Assembly: GCA_017470425.1 (NCBI GenBank)
Contig: JAFUYT010000032.1
Coordinates: forward strand, 62,001 to 126,000
Reading direction: 5' to 3'
Length of the DNA: 64,000 nt
Source: Bacteroidaceae bacterium
Lineage (GTDB): Bacteria; Bacteroidota; Bacteroidia; Bacteroidales; Bacteroidaceae
In this document: one piece after another, positions 55,849 to 64,000 of the stretch
Position numbering within the stretch: position 1 is the first letter of the stretch
Layout: every line of letters starts with the position of its first letter
Translations under genes and position numbers: made by a program
The notes under the pieces: generated by a model
Database searches by the model: none
What the model saw: the letters and a program-made list of their open reading frames with translations, nothing else
What the model was told of the DNA's origin: nothing

Positions 55849-56307
55849 ATGGACTACAAGTACATCGAACAGCTCATCGACCGCTATTTTGAGGGTGAGA
55901 CCACTCTCGAAGAAGAGCAGATTCTGCGCAAGTTCTTTGCTCAGGAAGAACTGCCGGAACACCTGCAGCAGTGGAAGCCGCTCTTCCGAGCCGAGCAGGA
56001 AATTGCTGTCGCTCACCTCGACGAGTCGTTCGACGAGCGCATCCTGGCGCTCACGGGCGAGTACCACGTCAAGGCGCAGCCCATCCCCCTCCGTGTACGC
56101 CTTCGTCCCCTCTACCGCGTGGCAGCTTTCCTGGCTTTCGCCATCGTCATTGGTACGGCTGTGGAACACTCTGCCACCCCTGCTGCCGACGCGCCCCGCG
56201 AGCCCATCGCCGTGCAGGGACAGGACGAGCTGGATGCCGACGAGACCACACCACTTGACATCCGTTCAGCGGAGCTGATGGAGAGTGATTCCCTCATGAT
56301 TCAATGA
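55849..56307 (+). CDS. Single-pass membrane protein, probable anti-sigma factor
   Basis: A 152-residue protein. The N-terminal cytoplasmic part (MDYKYIEQLIDRYFEGETTLEEEQILRKFF) resembles short zinc-free anti-sigma-like domains of Bacteroidota. One membrane helix follows near 91-105 (VAAFLAFAIVIGTAV), then an acidic periplasmic tail. Its position 152 nt after an ECF sigma gene supports an anti-sigma role, which is inferred. It lacks the FecR domain of SusCD-linked regulators. Confidence 0.65.
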   Translation: MDYKYIEQLIDRYFEGETTLEEEQILRKFFAQEELPEHLQQWKPLFRAEQEIAVAHLDESFDERILALTGEYHVKAQPIPLRVRLRPLYRVAAFLAFAIVIGTAVEHSATPAADAPREPIAVQGQDELDADETTPLDIRSAELMESDSLMIQ

Positions 56308-56436
56308 TTCATTTTTGCTTTTTCGATATAAACAGTTAGTGCTTAAAACACCCTTTGCAGTTCTGCTGCAATATGAAGCTGTGAAGCTTCACCTCCGTTC
56401 TTAGAATAACTTAATACTGTAGAACACTAACGATGG

Positions 56437-56466
56437 AAAGAGGCGACCGCGAAGGCCGCCTCTTTT
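56437..56466. terminator. Bidirectional terminator between the anti-sigma gene and yifB
   Basis: AAAGAGGCG pairs with CGCCTCTTT around an 11-12-nt loop, followed by TTTTC on the plus strand. Both convergent genes end on either side. The rest of 56308-56519 shows nothing coding. Confidence 0.7.
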
Positions 56467-56519
56467 CAATTTACTGCCATCAATGGGGTGCGCCGTATAT
56501 GACTTCGCACGGCATACAG

Positions 56520-58073
56520 CTATTCGCCCCACGACTCGCGGTCGAGGTTGCGGTAGCCGACGGCTTCGGCGAGGTGGTGGGTCTGGATGGTGGGGGCACC
56601 TTCGAGGTCGGCGATGGTGCGGGCCAGGCGCAGGATGCGGTCATAGGCTCGGGCGCTGAGCTGCAGGCGGTTGATGACTTCGCGCAGCATCGCCATGTCC
56701 TGTGGCGCGGGCGTGGCGTACTGGCGCATGAGGGCGGGTGTCATCTGTGCGTTGCAGTGGATGCCGGGGTGTGCGCGGTAGCGTTCCTCCTGGATCTGGC
56801 GTGCTCGGATGACGCGCTCGCGAATGACGGCCGACGGCTCGCCGGGCTGGGTGCGGCTGAGGTCGTTGAAGGAGAGGGGCGTGATCTCAATCTGAATGTC
56901 GATGCGGTCGAGGAGGGGACCGCTGATCTTGTTGAGGTACTTGTGGATCTGTCCGGGCGTGCACTGGCAGGGCTTGGTGGGGTGGTTGTAGTAGCCGCAG
57001 GGGCAGGGGTTCATGGATGCCACGAACATGACGTTGCAGGGGTAGTCGATGCTGTATTTGGCGCGTGAGACGGTGATCTTGCGGTCTTCCAGCGGCTGCC
57101 GCAGCACCTCCAGGCAGGCACGCGGGAACTCCGGCAGCTCATCGAGGAAGAGGACGCCGTTGTGGGCCAGCGACAGCTCGCCCGGCATGGGGTTGGCGCC
57201 GCCGCCGACGAGGGCGACCTGCGAGACGGTGTGGTGCGGTGCCTGGAAGGGGCGTTCGGTGATGAGGCCGGTGCCGCCCTTGAGCTTGCCGGCGACGGAA
57301 TGGATCTGCGTGGTCTCCAGGCTCTCGGCCAGCGAGAGCGGCGGCAGGATGGAGGGCAGGCGGCGCGCCATCATGCTCTTGCCCGCGCCCGGCGGTCCCA
57401 CCATGATGAGGTTGTGGCCTCCAGCGGCTGCTACCTCGAAGGCTCGTTTGACATTCTCCTGTCCTTTGACATCGGCGAAGTCCAGCGGGAAGTCGTTCTG
57501 GTGGGCAAAGAACTCGGCGCGTGTGTCGATGTCCAAGGGCTGCAGCACATCCATCTTCCCCGACAGGAAGTCCTTGATCTCGAGGACGTTCTCGGCACCA
57601 TACACCTTCAGGCGGTTGACGACAGCCGCCTCGTGGGCGTTTTCGCGGGGCACGATGAGCCCTTCGTAGCCCAGCTCGCGCGCCTTGATGGCAATGGGGA
57701 GCGCGCCTCGGATGGGCTGCAGGTGACCGTCGAGGCTGAGCTCGCCCACGAGCATGAAGCGCTCGGAGAAGGTCGTGGTCACGATGGCGTTAGCCATGAG
57801 GATGCCCAAGGCGATGGGTAGGTCGAAGCCGGTGCCCTCCTTGCGGATGTCGCCGGGGGCGAGGTTGATGGTGACGTTTTCGTTCGGCAGCTTGATGCCG
57901 CTGTTGGCGAGTGCCGCCGCGACGCGGCTGTAGCTCTCTTTGACGCTGCTGTCCGGCAGCCCGACAATCACCATTCGGCCGCTACCCTGTTGAATGGGCT
58001 GGACGTTCACTTCGATGGTGACGGGGATGGCGGTGATGCCGTCAACGGTCGCGCTGTAGGTCTTGGCTAACAT
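56520..58073 (-). CDS. YifB/ComM-family magnesium-chelatase-like AAA ATPase
   Basis: A 517-residue protein. An N-terminal Lon-like ChlI domain (1-170, VIVGLPDSSVKESYSRV) is followed by an AAA core with Walker A VGPPGAGKSMMARRLPSI near 225 and VLFLDELPEF as Walker B. The MNPCPCGYYNHP cysteine motif and a C-terminal helical domain follow. ComM is a hexameric helicase that extends branch migration during natural transformation, so this may serve recombination, which fits recG next door. It starts at MLAKTYSA. Confidence 0.92.
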   Translation of the reverse strand: MLAKTYSATVDGITAIPVTIEVNVQPIQQGSGRMVIVGLPDSSVKESYSRVAAALANSGIKLPNENVTINLAPGDIRKEGTGFDLPIALGILMANAIVTTTFSERFMLVGELSLDGHLQPIRGALPIAIKARELGYEGLIVPRENAHEAAVVNRLKVYGAENVLEIKDFLSGKMDVLQPLDIDTRAEFFAHQNDFPLDFADVKGQENVKRAFEVAAAGGHNLIMVGPPGAGKSMMARRLPSILPPLSLAESLETTQIHSVAGKLKGGTGLITERPFQAPHHTVSQVALVGGGANPMPGELSLAHNGVLFLDELPEFPRACLEVLRQPLEDRKITVSRAKYSIDYPCNVMFVASMNPCPCGYYNHPTKPCQCTPGQIHKYLNKISGPLLDRIDIQIEITPLSFNDLSRTQPGEPSAVIRERVIRARQIQEERYRAHPGIHCNAQMTPALMRQYATPAPQDMAMLREVINRLQLSARAYDRILRLARTIADLEGAPTIQTHHLAEAVGYRNLDRESWGE

Positions 58074-58091
58074 ACGTGTATGGTCTTTTAT

Positions 58092-60206
58092 TCAACTGAT
58101 ATTGCTCCAGTCGATGGTATTACGGTTGAGCTCGCGCAGGTGCGTCCACATACGGGCGTTCTCCGGCAGGCACTGGTCGGGGTCCTCGTCGAGGATGCGG
58201 TTGGCGGTATCGCGGGCGAGCTGCACGAGTTGTCCGTCGCGGGCGATGTTGGCGATGTGGAGGTCGAAGGCCATGCCGCTCTGCTGGGTGCCTTCGAGGT
58301 CGCCCGGGCCGCGGAACTTCAGGTCGGCTTCGGCGATCTCGAAGCCGTCGTTGGTCTCGCACATGATCTCAATGCGCTTGCGGGTGTCCTGCGATAGCTT
58401 GTACTTGGTCACGAGGATGCAGTAGCTCTGCTCGGCACCGCGCCCCACGCGGCCGCGAAGCTGGTGGAGCTGTGCCAGCCCGAAGCGCTCGGCGTTCTGG
58501 ATGATCATCACGGAGGCGTTCGGCACGTTGACGCCCACCTCAATGACGGTCGTGGCCACCAGCATCTGCGTCTCCCCGCGCACAAAGCGCTCCATCTCGG
58601 CATCTTTCTCGACGGCCTTCATCTGGCCGTGGACCTTGGAGATGCGGAGGTCGGGGAAGGCGTGGCAGAGAGCCTCGTAGCCGTTCTCGAGATCCTGGAT
58701 GTCCATCTTCTCGCTTTCCTTGATGAGCGGATAGACGACATAGACCTGCCGCCCCTTCGCGATCTCGGCGCGGATGCCGCTGTAGAGGCTCTCCGTGCGC
58801 TCCTCCCAGAAGTGGCGTGTCTCGATGGGCTTGCGGCCGGGCGGCAGCTCGTCGATGACGCTGACGTCGAGGTCGCCGTAGAGGGTCATGGCGAGTGTGC
58901 GGGGGATGGGCGTGGCGGTCATGACCAGGACGTGGGGAGGGATTTCATTCTTTTTCCAGAGACGGGCGCGCTGTGCCACACCGAAGCGGTGCTGCTCGTC
59001 GATGACCACGAGGCCGAGGTTGCGGAACTCCACGGTGTCCTCCAGCACGGCGTGGGTGCCGATGAGGATGTGCACGTCGCCCGTGCGCGTACCTTCTAAT
59101 ATAGGGTCGCGCCGTTTCTTGCCTTTTACGTTGCCGGTGAGCAGTTCCACGCGCACCGGCATCCCCGCGAGCATCTCGCAGAAGGTGGCATAGTGCTGCT
59201 CGGCCAGGATCTCGGTGGGTGCCATCAGGCAGGCCTGGTAGCCGTTGTCGAGGGCGATGAGCATCGTCATCAGCGCCACGAGAGTCTTGCCCGAGCCCAC
59301 GTCGCCCTGCAGGAGGCGGTTCATCTGGCGGCCGCTGCCCATGTCGCGCCGCATCTCGCGGATGACGCGTTTCTGGGCGCCCGTGAGCTCAAAGGGCAGG
59401 AAGTGGTGGTAGAAGGTGTTGAAATGGTCGCCCACGTGGGCAAAGACGTGTCCGGAGACCTGCTGCTGGCGCTGCCGCGCGAAGCGCAGGATGCCCAGCT
59501 GGATGAAGAACAGCTCCTCGAACTTCTGGCGGTAGGTGGCGCGCCGCAGTGCGTCGGCGGAGGCGGGGTAGTGGAGGTCGTGGAGCGACTGTCCGCGCGG
59601 CACGAGGGCGAGCTGCCGGATGAGCGCATCGGGCAGCGTCTCGGGGAGCACAAAGGGCGAGGGCTCCTTCTCCCATTTCTCCATCAGGGTGGAGGTGAAG
59701 CGCTCCATGCTGCGGCTGTTCAGACCGCTCTTCTTCATGCGGTCGGTCGTGTGGTAGTAGGGCTGGAGCCCCATCTTGCCCAGCTGAAGGGTGTCGGCGG
59801 GGTCGATGTCGGGGTGAGGGATGTTGATGCGCCCGCCAAAGACATTGGGGCGCCCGAAGACGATGTAGAGCTTTCCGATCAGGTAGTTCTTCTTGATCCA
59901 CTTGAACGTGCCCGCCTGGAACCAGATGAGGTCGATGATGCCGCGGCCGTCGGTGAAATGTGCGATGAGGCGGCGCTTACGACCCTGCCCCTCCTCCTCG
60001 AAACTCAGGATCTCACCCTTCACCTGCACGAACGGCATGTCGGCCGTCAGCTCATGGATGTAGTAGAGGCGTGTGCGGTCGATGTGCTTGTAGGGGAAGT
60101 AATAGAGCAGGTCGCGGAACGTCGTGATGCCGAGTTCCGTCTCCAGCAGCTTCGCGCGTTGCGGGCCTACGCCGGGCAGATAGGTGATGGGAGTGGAGAG
60201 GTCGAT
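58092..60206 (-). CDS. recG: ATP-dependent DNA helicase RecG, no canonical start codon
   Basis: Branch-migration helicase with the wedge domain (YLPGVGPQRAKLLE, then the OB fold), Walker A GDVGSGKT, DEQHRFG (DEAH box), TATPIPRTLAM and the C-terminal helicase half with GRVGRGAEQSYC. By homology the protein should begin at D-L-S-T-P-I-T-Y-L. No ATG or GTG is found there; the codon at 60204-60206 is ATC. The only in-frame TTG (60257) overlaps the -7 box and cannot lie in the mRNA. I therefore mark the homology-based start, giving about 704 residues. A non-AUG (ATC) start is the simplest reading. Confidence 0.9.
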   Translation of the reverse strand: MDLSTPITYLPGVGPQRAKLLETELGITTFRDLLYYFPYKHIDRTRLYYIHELTADMPFVQVKGEILSFEEEGQGRKRRLIAHFTDGRGIIDLIWFQAGTFKWIKKNYLIGKLYIVFGRPNVFGGRINIPHPDIDPADTLQLGKMGLQPYYHTTDRMKKSGLNSRSMERFTSTLMEKWEKEPSPFVLPETLPDALIRQLALVPRGQSLHDLHYPASADALRRATYRQKFEELFFIQLGILRFARQRQQQVSGHVFAHVGDHFNTFYHHFLPFELTGAQKRVIREMRRDMGSGRQMNRLLQGDVGSGKTLVALMTMLIALDNGYQACLMAPTEILAEQHYATFCEMLAGMPVRVELLTGNVKGKKRRDPILEGTRTGDVHILIGTHAVLEDTVEFRNLGLVVIDEQHRFGVAQRARLWKKNEIPPHVLVMTATPIPRTLAMTLYGDLDVSVIDELPPGRKPIETRHFWEERTESLYSGIRAEIAKGRQVYVVYPLIKESEKMDIQDLENGYEALCHAFPDLRISKVHGQMKAVEKDAEMERFVRGETQMLVATTVIEVGVNVPNASVMIIQNAERFGLAQLHQLRGRVGRGAEQSYCILVTKYKLSQDTRKRIEIMCETNDGFEIAEADLKFRGPGDLEGTQQSGMAFDLHIANIARDGQLVQLARDTANRILDEDPDQCLPENARMWTHLRELNRNTIDWSNIS

Positions 60207-60254
60207 GTTTTTTGAGTTTATAGTTAAGAGTTGAAAGTTGAATGATTGACGATG

Positions 60255-60262
60255 CAAAGGTA
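60255..60262 (-). promoter_or_regulatory. Bacteroidota -7 box for recG
   Basis: Minus-strand TACCTTTG, full match to TAnnTTTG, about 48 nt before the predicted ATC start. Confidence 0.6.
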
Positions 60263-60304
60263 GTGATTATTTCGTGAATGTCGCCAAGAAGTTGCAAAAA
60301 AAAG

Positions 60305-60333
60305 GTGAGGACGCTCCTCGGGAGCGCCCTCAC
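60305..60333 (-). terminator. Terminator after groEL
   Basis: GTGAGG-A-CGCTCC pairs with GGAGCG-C-CCTCAC, followed on the minus strand by CTTTTTTTGC. This is a clear Rho-independent stop 43 nt past the groEL end. Confidence 0.8.
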
Positions 60334-60375
60334 GGCTTCATTCTTCTCGTGGTTGATAATAATGTTTCTTGGGGA

Positions 60376-62013
<1,638 letters not shown>

Positions 62014-62300
62014 TTAATTCATAATTCACAATTCATAATTCATAATTGCAGAATGAATTGCGAGGTTAAACGTATAAATGATTCTTTGTTGTTAATTCAA
62101 GATGATGATTCATAACTCACATTTTATCATTGAGCCGGAGGCGTAATTATGAATTCTCACAATTTGTGAATTGGAGCCAAAGGCGTAATTATGATTCTCA
62201 CAATTTGTGAATTGAACCGGAGGCGTAATTATGAATTCTCACAATTTGTGAATTGGAGCCGGAGGCGTAATTATGAATTGTGAATTATGAATTATGCATT
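62014..62300. repeat. AT-rich inverted-repeat element with 41-bp tandem array between groES and groEL
   Basis: The edges (ATTCATAATT copies at 62014-62047, AATTATGAATT copies at 62266-62299) are inverted and match the V-ATPase spacer elements. Inside, a 41-42-bp unit repeats about 3.5 times from 62132 (starts about 62132, 62174, 62215, 62256). It reads GAGCCGGAGGCGTAATTATG, then AATTCTCACAATTTGTGAATTG. Each unit contains the small hairpin TCACAA-T-TTGTGA. No gene. Confidence 0.85.
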
Positions 62301-62301
62301 G

Positions 62302-62574
62302 CTACTGGAGCACCGCCACCACGTCGCTCTGACGCATGATGAGGTACTTCTGTCCTTCGTGCTCCAGCTCAGTGCCGGCATACTTGCCATACAGCACAGT
62401 GTCGCCAGCCTTCAGCACCATCTCTTCGTCCTTGGTGCCTTTGCCAACGGCCACGACCTTGCCCTGGAGGGGCTTCTCTTTAGCGGTGTCGGGGATGATG
62501 ATACCGCCGATTGTCTTTTCTTCGGCTGCAGCCGGTTCAATCAGAACGCGGTCTGCTAACGGTTGAATCTTCAT
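62302..62574 (-). CDS. groS: Co-chaperonin GroES (Hsp10)
   Basis: A 90-residue lid of the GroEL chamber. It starts [19 protein letters not shown], has the mobile-loop region [17 protein letters not shown] and ends [13 protein letters not shown]. No CIRCE operator (inverted TTAGCACTC) was found upstream, so HrcA-type control is not supported. Confidence 0.98.
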   Translation of the reverse strand: MKIQPLADRVLIEPAAAEEKTIGGIIIPDTAKEKPLQGKVVAVGKGTKDEEMVLKAGDTVLYGKYAGTELEHEGQKYLIMRQSDVVAVLQ

Positions 62575-62771
62575 AGTTGTTTGCTTTTATAAGTTGATGA
62601 ATTGTTGAATATCAGAGATGCTGCGTGGAGCAGCACTTGTGGGTTAGCGAAAATCGTGCCAAAACGGCGTGGGCTGTCAACTTGTCAGTGTCATTCGCCT
62701 CTCTTGTCTGCCGTCTGCTCCCTAAGGCATCGACAATGCCGTTCCTGGCGTACATTCTTATATATTTTTCT

Positions 62772-62877
62772 TCAAAAAACCGTCAAACCCTCACTTTTTG
62801 TTGTATCTTTATGATTATAAGATGATTCTGAAGTGATGGTTCGGGTGAGGGTAGGTGAGAGTAGTGACGGTTTTTGA
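62772..62877. repeat. Repeat locus 2: outer inverted repeat with GTCA/TCAC words
   Basis: TCAAAAAACCGTCA (62772-62785) faces TGACGGTTTTTGA (62865-62877), 13 bp with one extra A on the left. Inside are CCTCAC on the left and GGTGAGGGT, GGTGAGAG and AGTGACGG on the right, all forms of one word. Between the groES start (62575) and here I see only a small hairpin TGCTGC-GTGGA-GCAGCA near 62620 and no gene. Confidence 0.75.
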
Positions 62878-62935
62878 GTGATTTACGTGCATATTATGTC
62901 GGAAACTCCTTACTGTGGAACCCCACTACAGACCG

Positions 62936-63001
62936 CATCACGGAGGCATACTACTTACGTCACGAAGGAATACTACTTACATCACGGAGGAAAACAACTT
63001 C
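62936..63001. repeat. Repeat locus 2: three direct repeats at 22-bp period
   Basis: CATCACGGAGGCATACTACTTA (62936), CGTCACGAAGGAATACTACTTA (62958) and CATCACGGAGGAAAACAACTT (62980) start exactly 22 bp apart. Confidence 0.8.
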
Positions 63002-63013
63002 CCGAGAGATTGA

Positions 63014-63098
63014 GTGTCTCATGCATGAGACACAGCTGTCTCACCTGTGAGACACAGCTGTCTCACCTGTGAGACACGATTGTCTCACGCATGAGACA
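63014..63098. repeat. Repeat locus 2: four 18-bp palindromes at 22-bp period
   Basis: TGTCTCATGCATGAGACA (63015), TGTCTCACCTGTGAGACA (63037 and 63059) and TGTCTCACGCATGAGACA (63081). Arms TGTCTCA/TGAGACA are invariant, centres vary (TGCA, CCTG, CCTG, CGCA) and starts are exactly 22 bp apart. Design and period match locus 1 (5746-5807), but the arm sequence differs. Two further 21-bp direct repeats (GACACCCTCCC, start 63095 and 63116) follow. Confidence 0.9.
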
Positions 63099-63212
63099 CC
63101 CTCCCGCAACGGCAAGACACCCTCCCACAACAGCATCATGGCGGTCTCCTCTCAACGGCAAAATCCCGAAAAGGCTATTGTCTGCGACAAAATAAGACCC
63201 TAATTGAGGGAT

Positions 63213-63313
63213 AAACCGTCACTTTTGTCACCTGCCATCACCCTAACCGTCACCATTTAACGCATTGAAAACCAATCGGACGCACGGAAAAGTGACGGTT
63301 TGACGGTTTTTCG
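63213..63313. repeat. Repeat locus 2: inner inverted repeat with CCGTCAC words
   Basis: AAACCGTCACTTTT (63213-63226) is exactly inverted as AAAAGTGACGGTTT (63288-63301) across 61 bp. Further words lie on the left (CCATCACCC at 63235, CCGTCACC at 63247) and on the right (GACGGTTTTTC). It parallels 5918-6011 of locus 1, with CCGTCAC in place of CCTACAC. No gene from 62575 to 63336. Confidence 0.85.
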
Positions 63314-63336
63314 GAGAAAAATCATGAGTATGCGGG

Positions 63337-63789
63337 CTAATCTGCCTGACGGTCGATGTCGATCTTGCGGACGAAGAACTTCACCTTGGCGCAGATCTCG
63401 TCGTAGGACTGATCCAGCGCCATCACGCGGCGTTGCTGGAGGTAGTAGGCGTCGTTGGTGTGACCGTCGATGCGGGGCGGCATCTGCGCGAAGCTGTCGC
63501 GGGCGGCTTGCAGGCGCTGCTCGCAGGCGGCGGCGCTGTCGCGCGCTTCCATGAGTTCTACGCTGTCGAGGGTGAGGATGGCGGCGCGGCGTGCGTCCAG
63601 CGCCGTGGGGTGCTGTCGGCGGAGGCTGAGGATGGTGTCGCGCGCGGCGCTGTAGTCGCGCACGGCGAGCAACTGGCGAGCCTCGTCGAGCATGGCTGCG
63701 GCGGGGGCTTCATCGTTGGCGGGTGCCTGCTGACAGGAGATGATGGCAAGGGCTGCTACAGGCAGAAGGAGAAAGTCTTTTGTCTTCAT
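63337..63789 (-). CDS. Small lipoprotein, helical, unknown function
   Basis: A 150-residue protein with signal MKTKDFLLLPVAALAIISC, where Cys19 is the lipobox cysteine. A mostly helical, Ala/Arg/Gln-rich body follows, suggesting TPR-like or coiled-coil helices (EARQLLAVRDYSAARDTILSLRRQ). The start at 63789 is chosen for the lipobox; the longer frame to 63903 has no signal and crosses the divergent promoters. The -7 box at 63798 implies almost no leader. Confidence 0.75.
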   Translation of the reverse strand: MKTKDFLLLPVAALAIISCQQAPANDEAPAAAMLDEARQLLAVRDYSAARDTILSLRRQHPTALDARRAAILTLDSVELMEARDSAAACEQRLQAARDSFAQMPPRIDGHTNDAYYLQQRRVMALDQSYDEICAKVKFFVRKIDIDRQAD

Positions 63790-63797
63790 TGCGAGAG

Positions 63798-63805
63798 CAA
63801 AAGTA
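63798..63805 (-). promoter_or_regulatory. Bacteroidota -7 box next to the lipoprotein start
   Basis: Minus-strand TACTTTTG ends 8 nt before the ATG, predicting a leaderless or nearly leaderless mRNA. Confidence 0.5.
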
Positions 63806-63858
63806 GCCCTTTTCTGCAAAAACTGCTCACTTTCCACGTCCAACTTTAAACTTTTTAT

Positions 63859-63866
63859 TACCTTTG
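63859..63866 (+). promoter_or_regulatory. Bacteroidota -7 box for the CCA-adding enzyme gene
   Basis: TACCTTTG, full match to TAnnTTTG, 38 nt before the ATG at 63905, divergent from the lipoprotein promoter. Confidence 0.6.
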
Positions 63867-63904
63867 CGGCCGTTTTAACACCCTTCAACGTATTTTTTGC
63901 CATT

Positions 63905-64000
63905 ATGAGACACCTTGACCGCCCTCAACTCACTGCTCTGCTCGACCAACCCATCTTCCACACCATCGGCGACGCTGCCGACGAGATGGGCGTGGAGTGT
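63905..64000 (+). CDS. CCA tRNA nucleotidyltransferase / polyA-polymerase family, N-terminus only
   Basis: Thirty-two residues before the window ends, starting MRHLDRPQLTALLDQPIF and then HTIGDAADEMGVEC. This opening is typical of Bacteroidales CCA-adding enzymes, where the nucleotidyltransferase motif GGxVRD would come next. Identification rests on the N-terminal helix only. Confidence 0.65.
   Translation, partial: MRHLDRPQLTALLDQPIFHTIGDAADEMGVEC

Noticed and set aside
58464-59099. Frames opposite recG
   Set aside because: They are shadows of recG with no motif or start signal of their own.
62575-62771. CIRCE/HrcA operator upstream of groES
   Set aside because: No TTAGCACTC inverted repeat is present; only a small unrelated hairpin is seen.

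Overview
The window looks like a chromosomal segment of a Bacteroidota bacterium, order Bacteroidales, most likely Prevotellaceae-like. The evidence is seen in the sequence: many genes follow a TAnnTTTG -7 box, large secreted proteins end in type-IX-secretion-like C-terminal tails, a PorE-type envelope protein is present, and there is a V-type ATPase operon with DUF2764, a split methylmalonyl-CoA mutase (mutA/mutB) and meso-diaminopimelate dehydrogenase. Housekeeping genes are GC-rich. A few single-gene cassettes and all dispersed spacer repeats are clearly more AT-rich. The genus is an inference.

Layout. 1-5.6 kb (minus): start of a secreted protein, a pyruvate/oxaloacetate carboxyltransferase subunit (pycB-like), an NlpC/P60 hydrolase, cysS, ispG. 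5.6-6.25 kb: non-coding repeat locus 1. 6.25-7.7 kb (plus): an AlbA_2/Schlafen-type regulator. 7.9-17.45 kb (minus): two giant paralogous secreted proteins, each followed by a 57-60 residue peptide with a shared C-terminal motif. 17.8-19.1 kb (plus): thyA-folA. 19.2-27.4 kb (minus): V-ATPase operon E, DUF2764, [four-helix-bundle cassette], A, B, D, I, K. 27.5-39.2 kb (minus): cysQ, DUF349 protein, corA, porE-like, topB, a BNR/LamG secreted protein. 39.3-56.3 kb (plus): YfcE phosphoesterase, mutA-[DUF559 cassette]-mutB, fumarase, ddh-ribF-CPBP protease, topA, aroK-speA-argB-ECF sigma and a probable anti-sigma protein. 56.5-63.8 kb (minus): YifB/ComM ATPase, recG, groEL, groES, non-coding repeat locus 2, a small lipoprotein. 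63.9 kb-end (plus): start of a CCA-adding enzyme.

How the genes work together. The ion ligands of the V-ATPase ring match the sodium-binding set of the Enterococcus enzyme. Methylmalonyl-CoA mutase, fumarase and the carboxyltransferase belong to the succinate/propionate fermentation route typical of the order. PorE-like protein and the tails of the three giant secreted proteins point to type IX secretion.

The most unusual content is not in the conserved genes. (1) Two non-coding loci at 5.75-6.01 kb and 62.77-63.31 kb share one architecture written in different sequence words: arrays of 18-bp palindromes at an exact 22-bp period beside 14-15-bp inverted repeats about 55-60 bp apart. (2) GC-rich repeat units occur in inverted pairs inside reading frames (cysS, cysQ, mutA), around a DUF559 nuclease-like gene that splits mutA-mutB, and as an empty pair in front of argB. 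(3) AT-rich terminal-inverted-repeat elements fill V-ATPase and groESL spacers, and one carries a four-helix-bundle gene. (4) Small palindromes with a TGAY loop lie in frame in at least four proteins. Together these look like several families of small mobile or mobilisable repeats tolerated inside essential operons.
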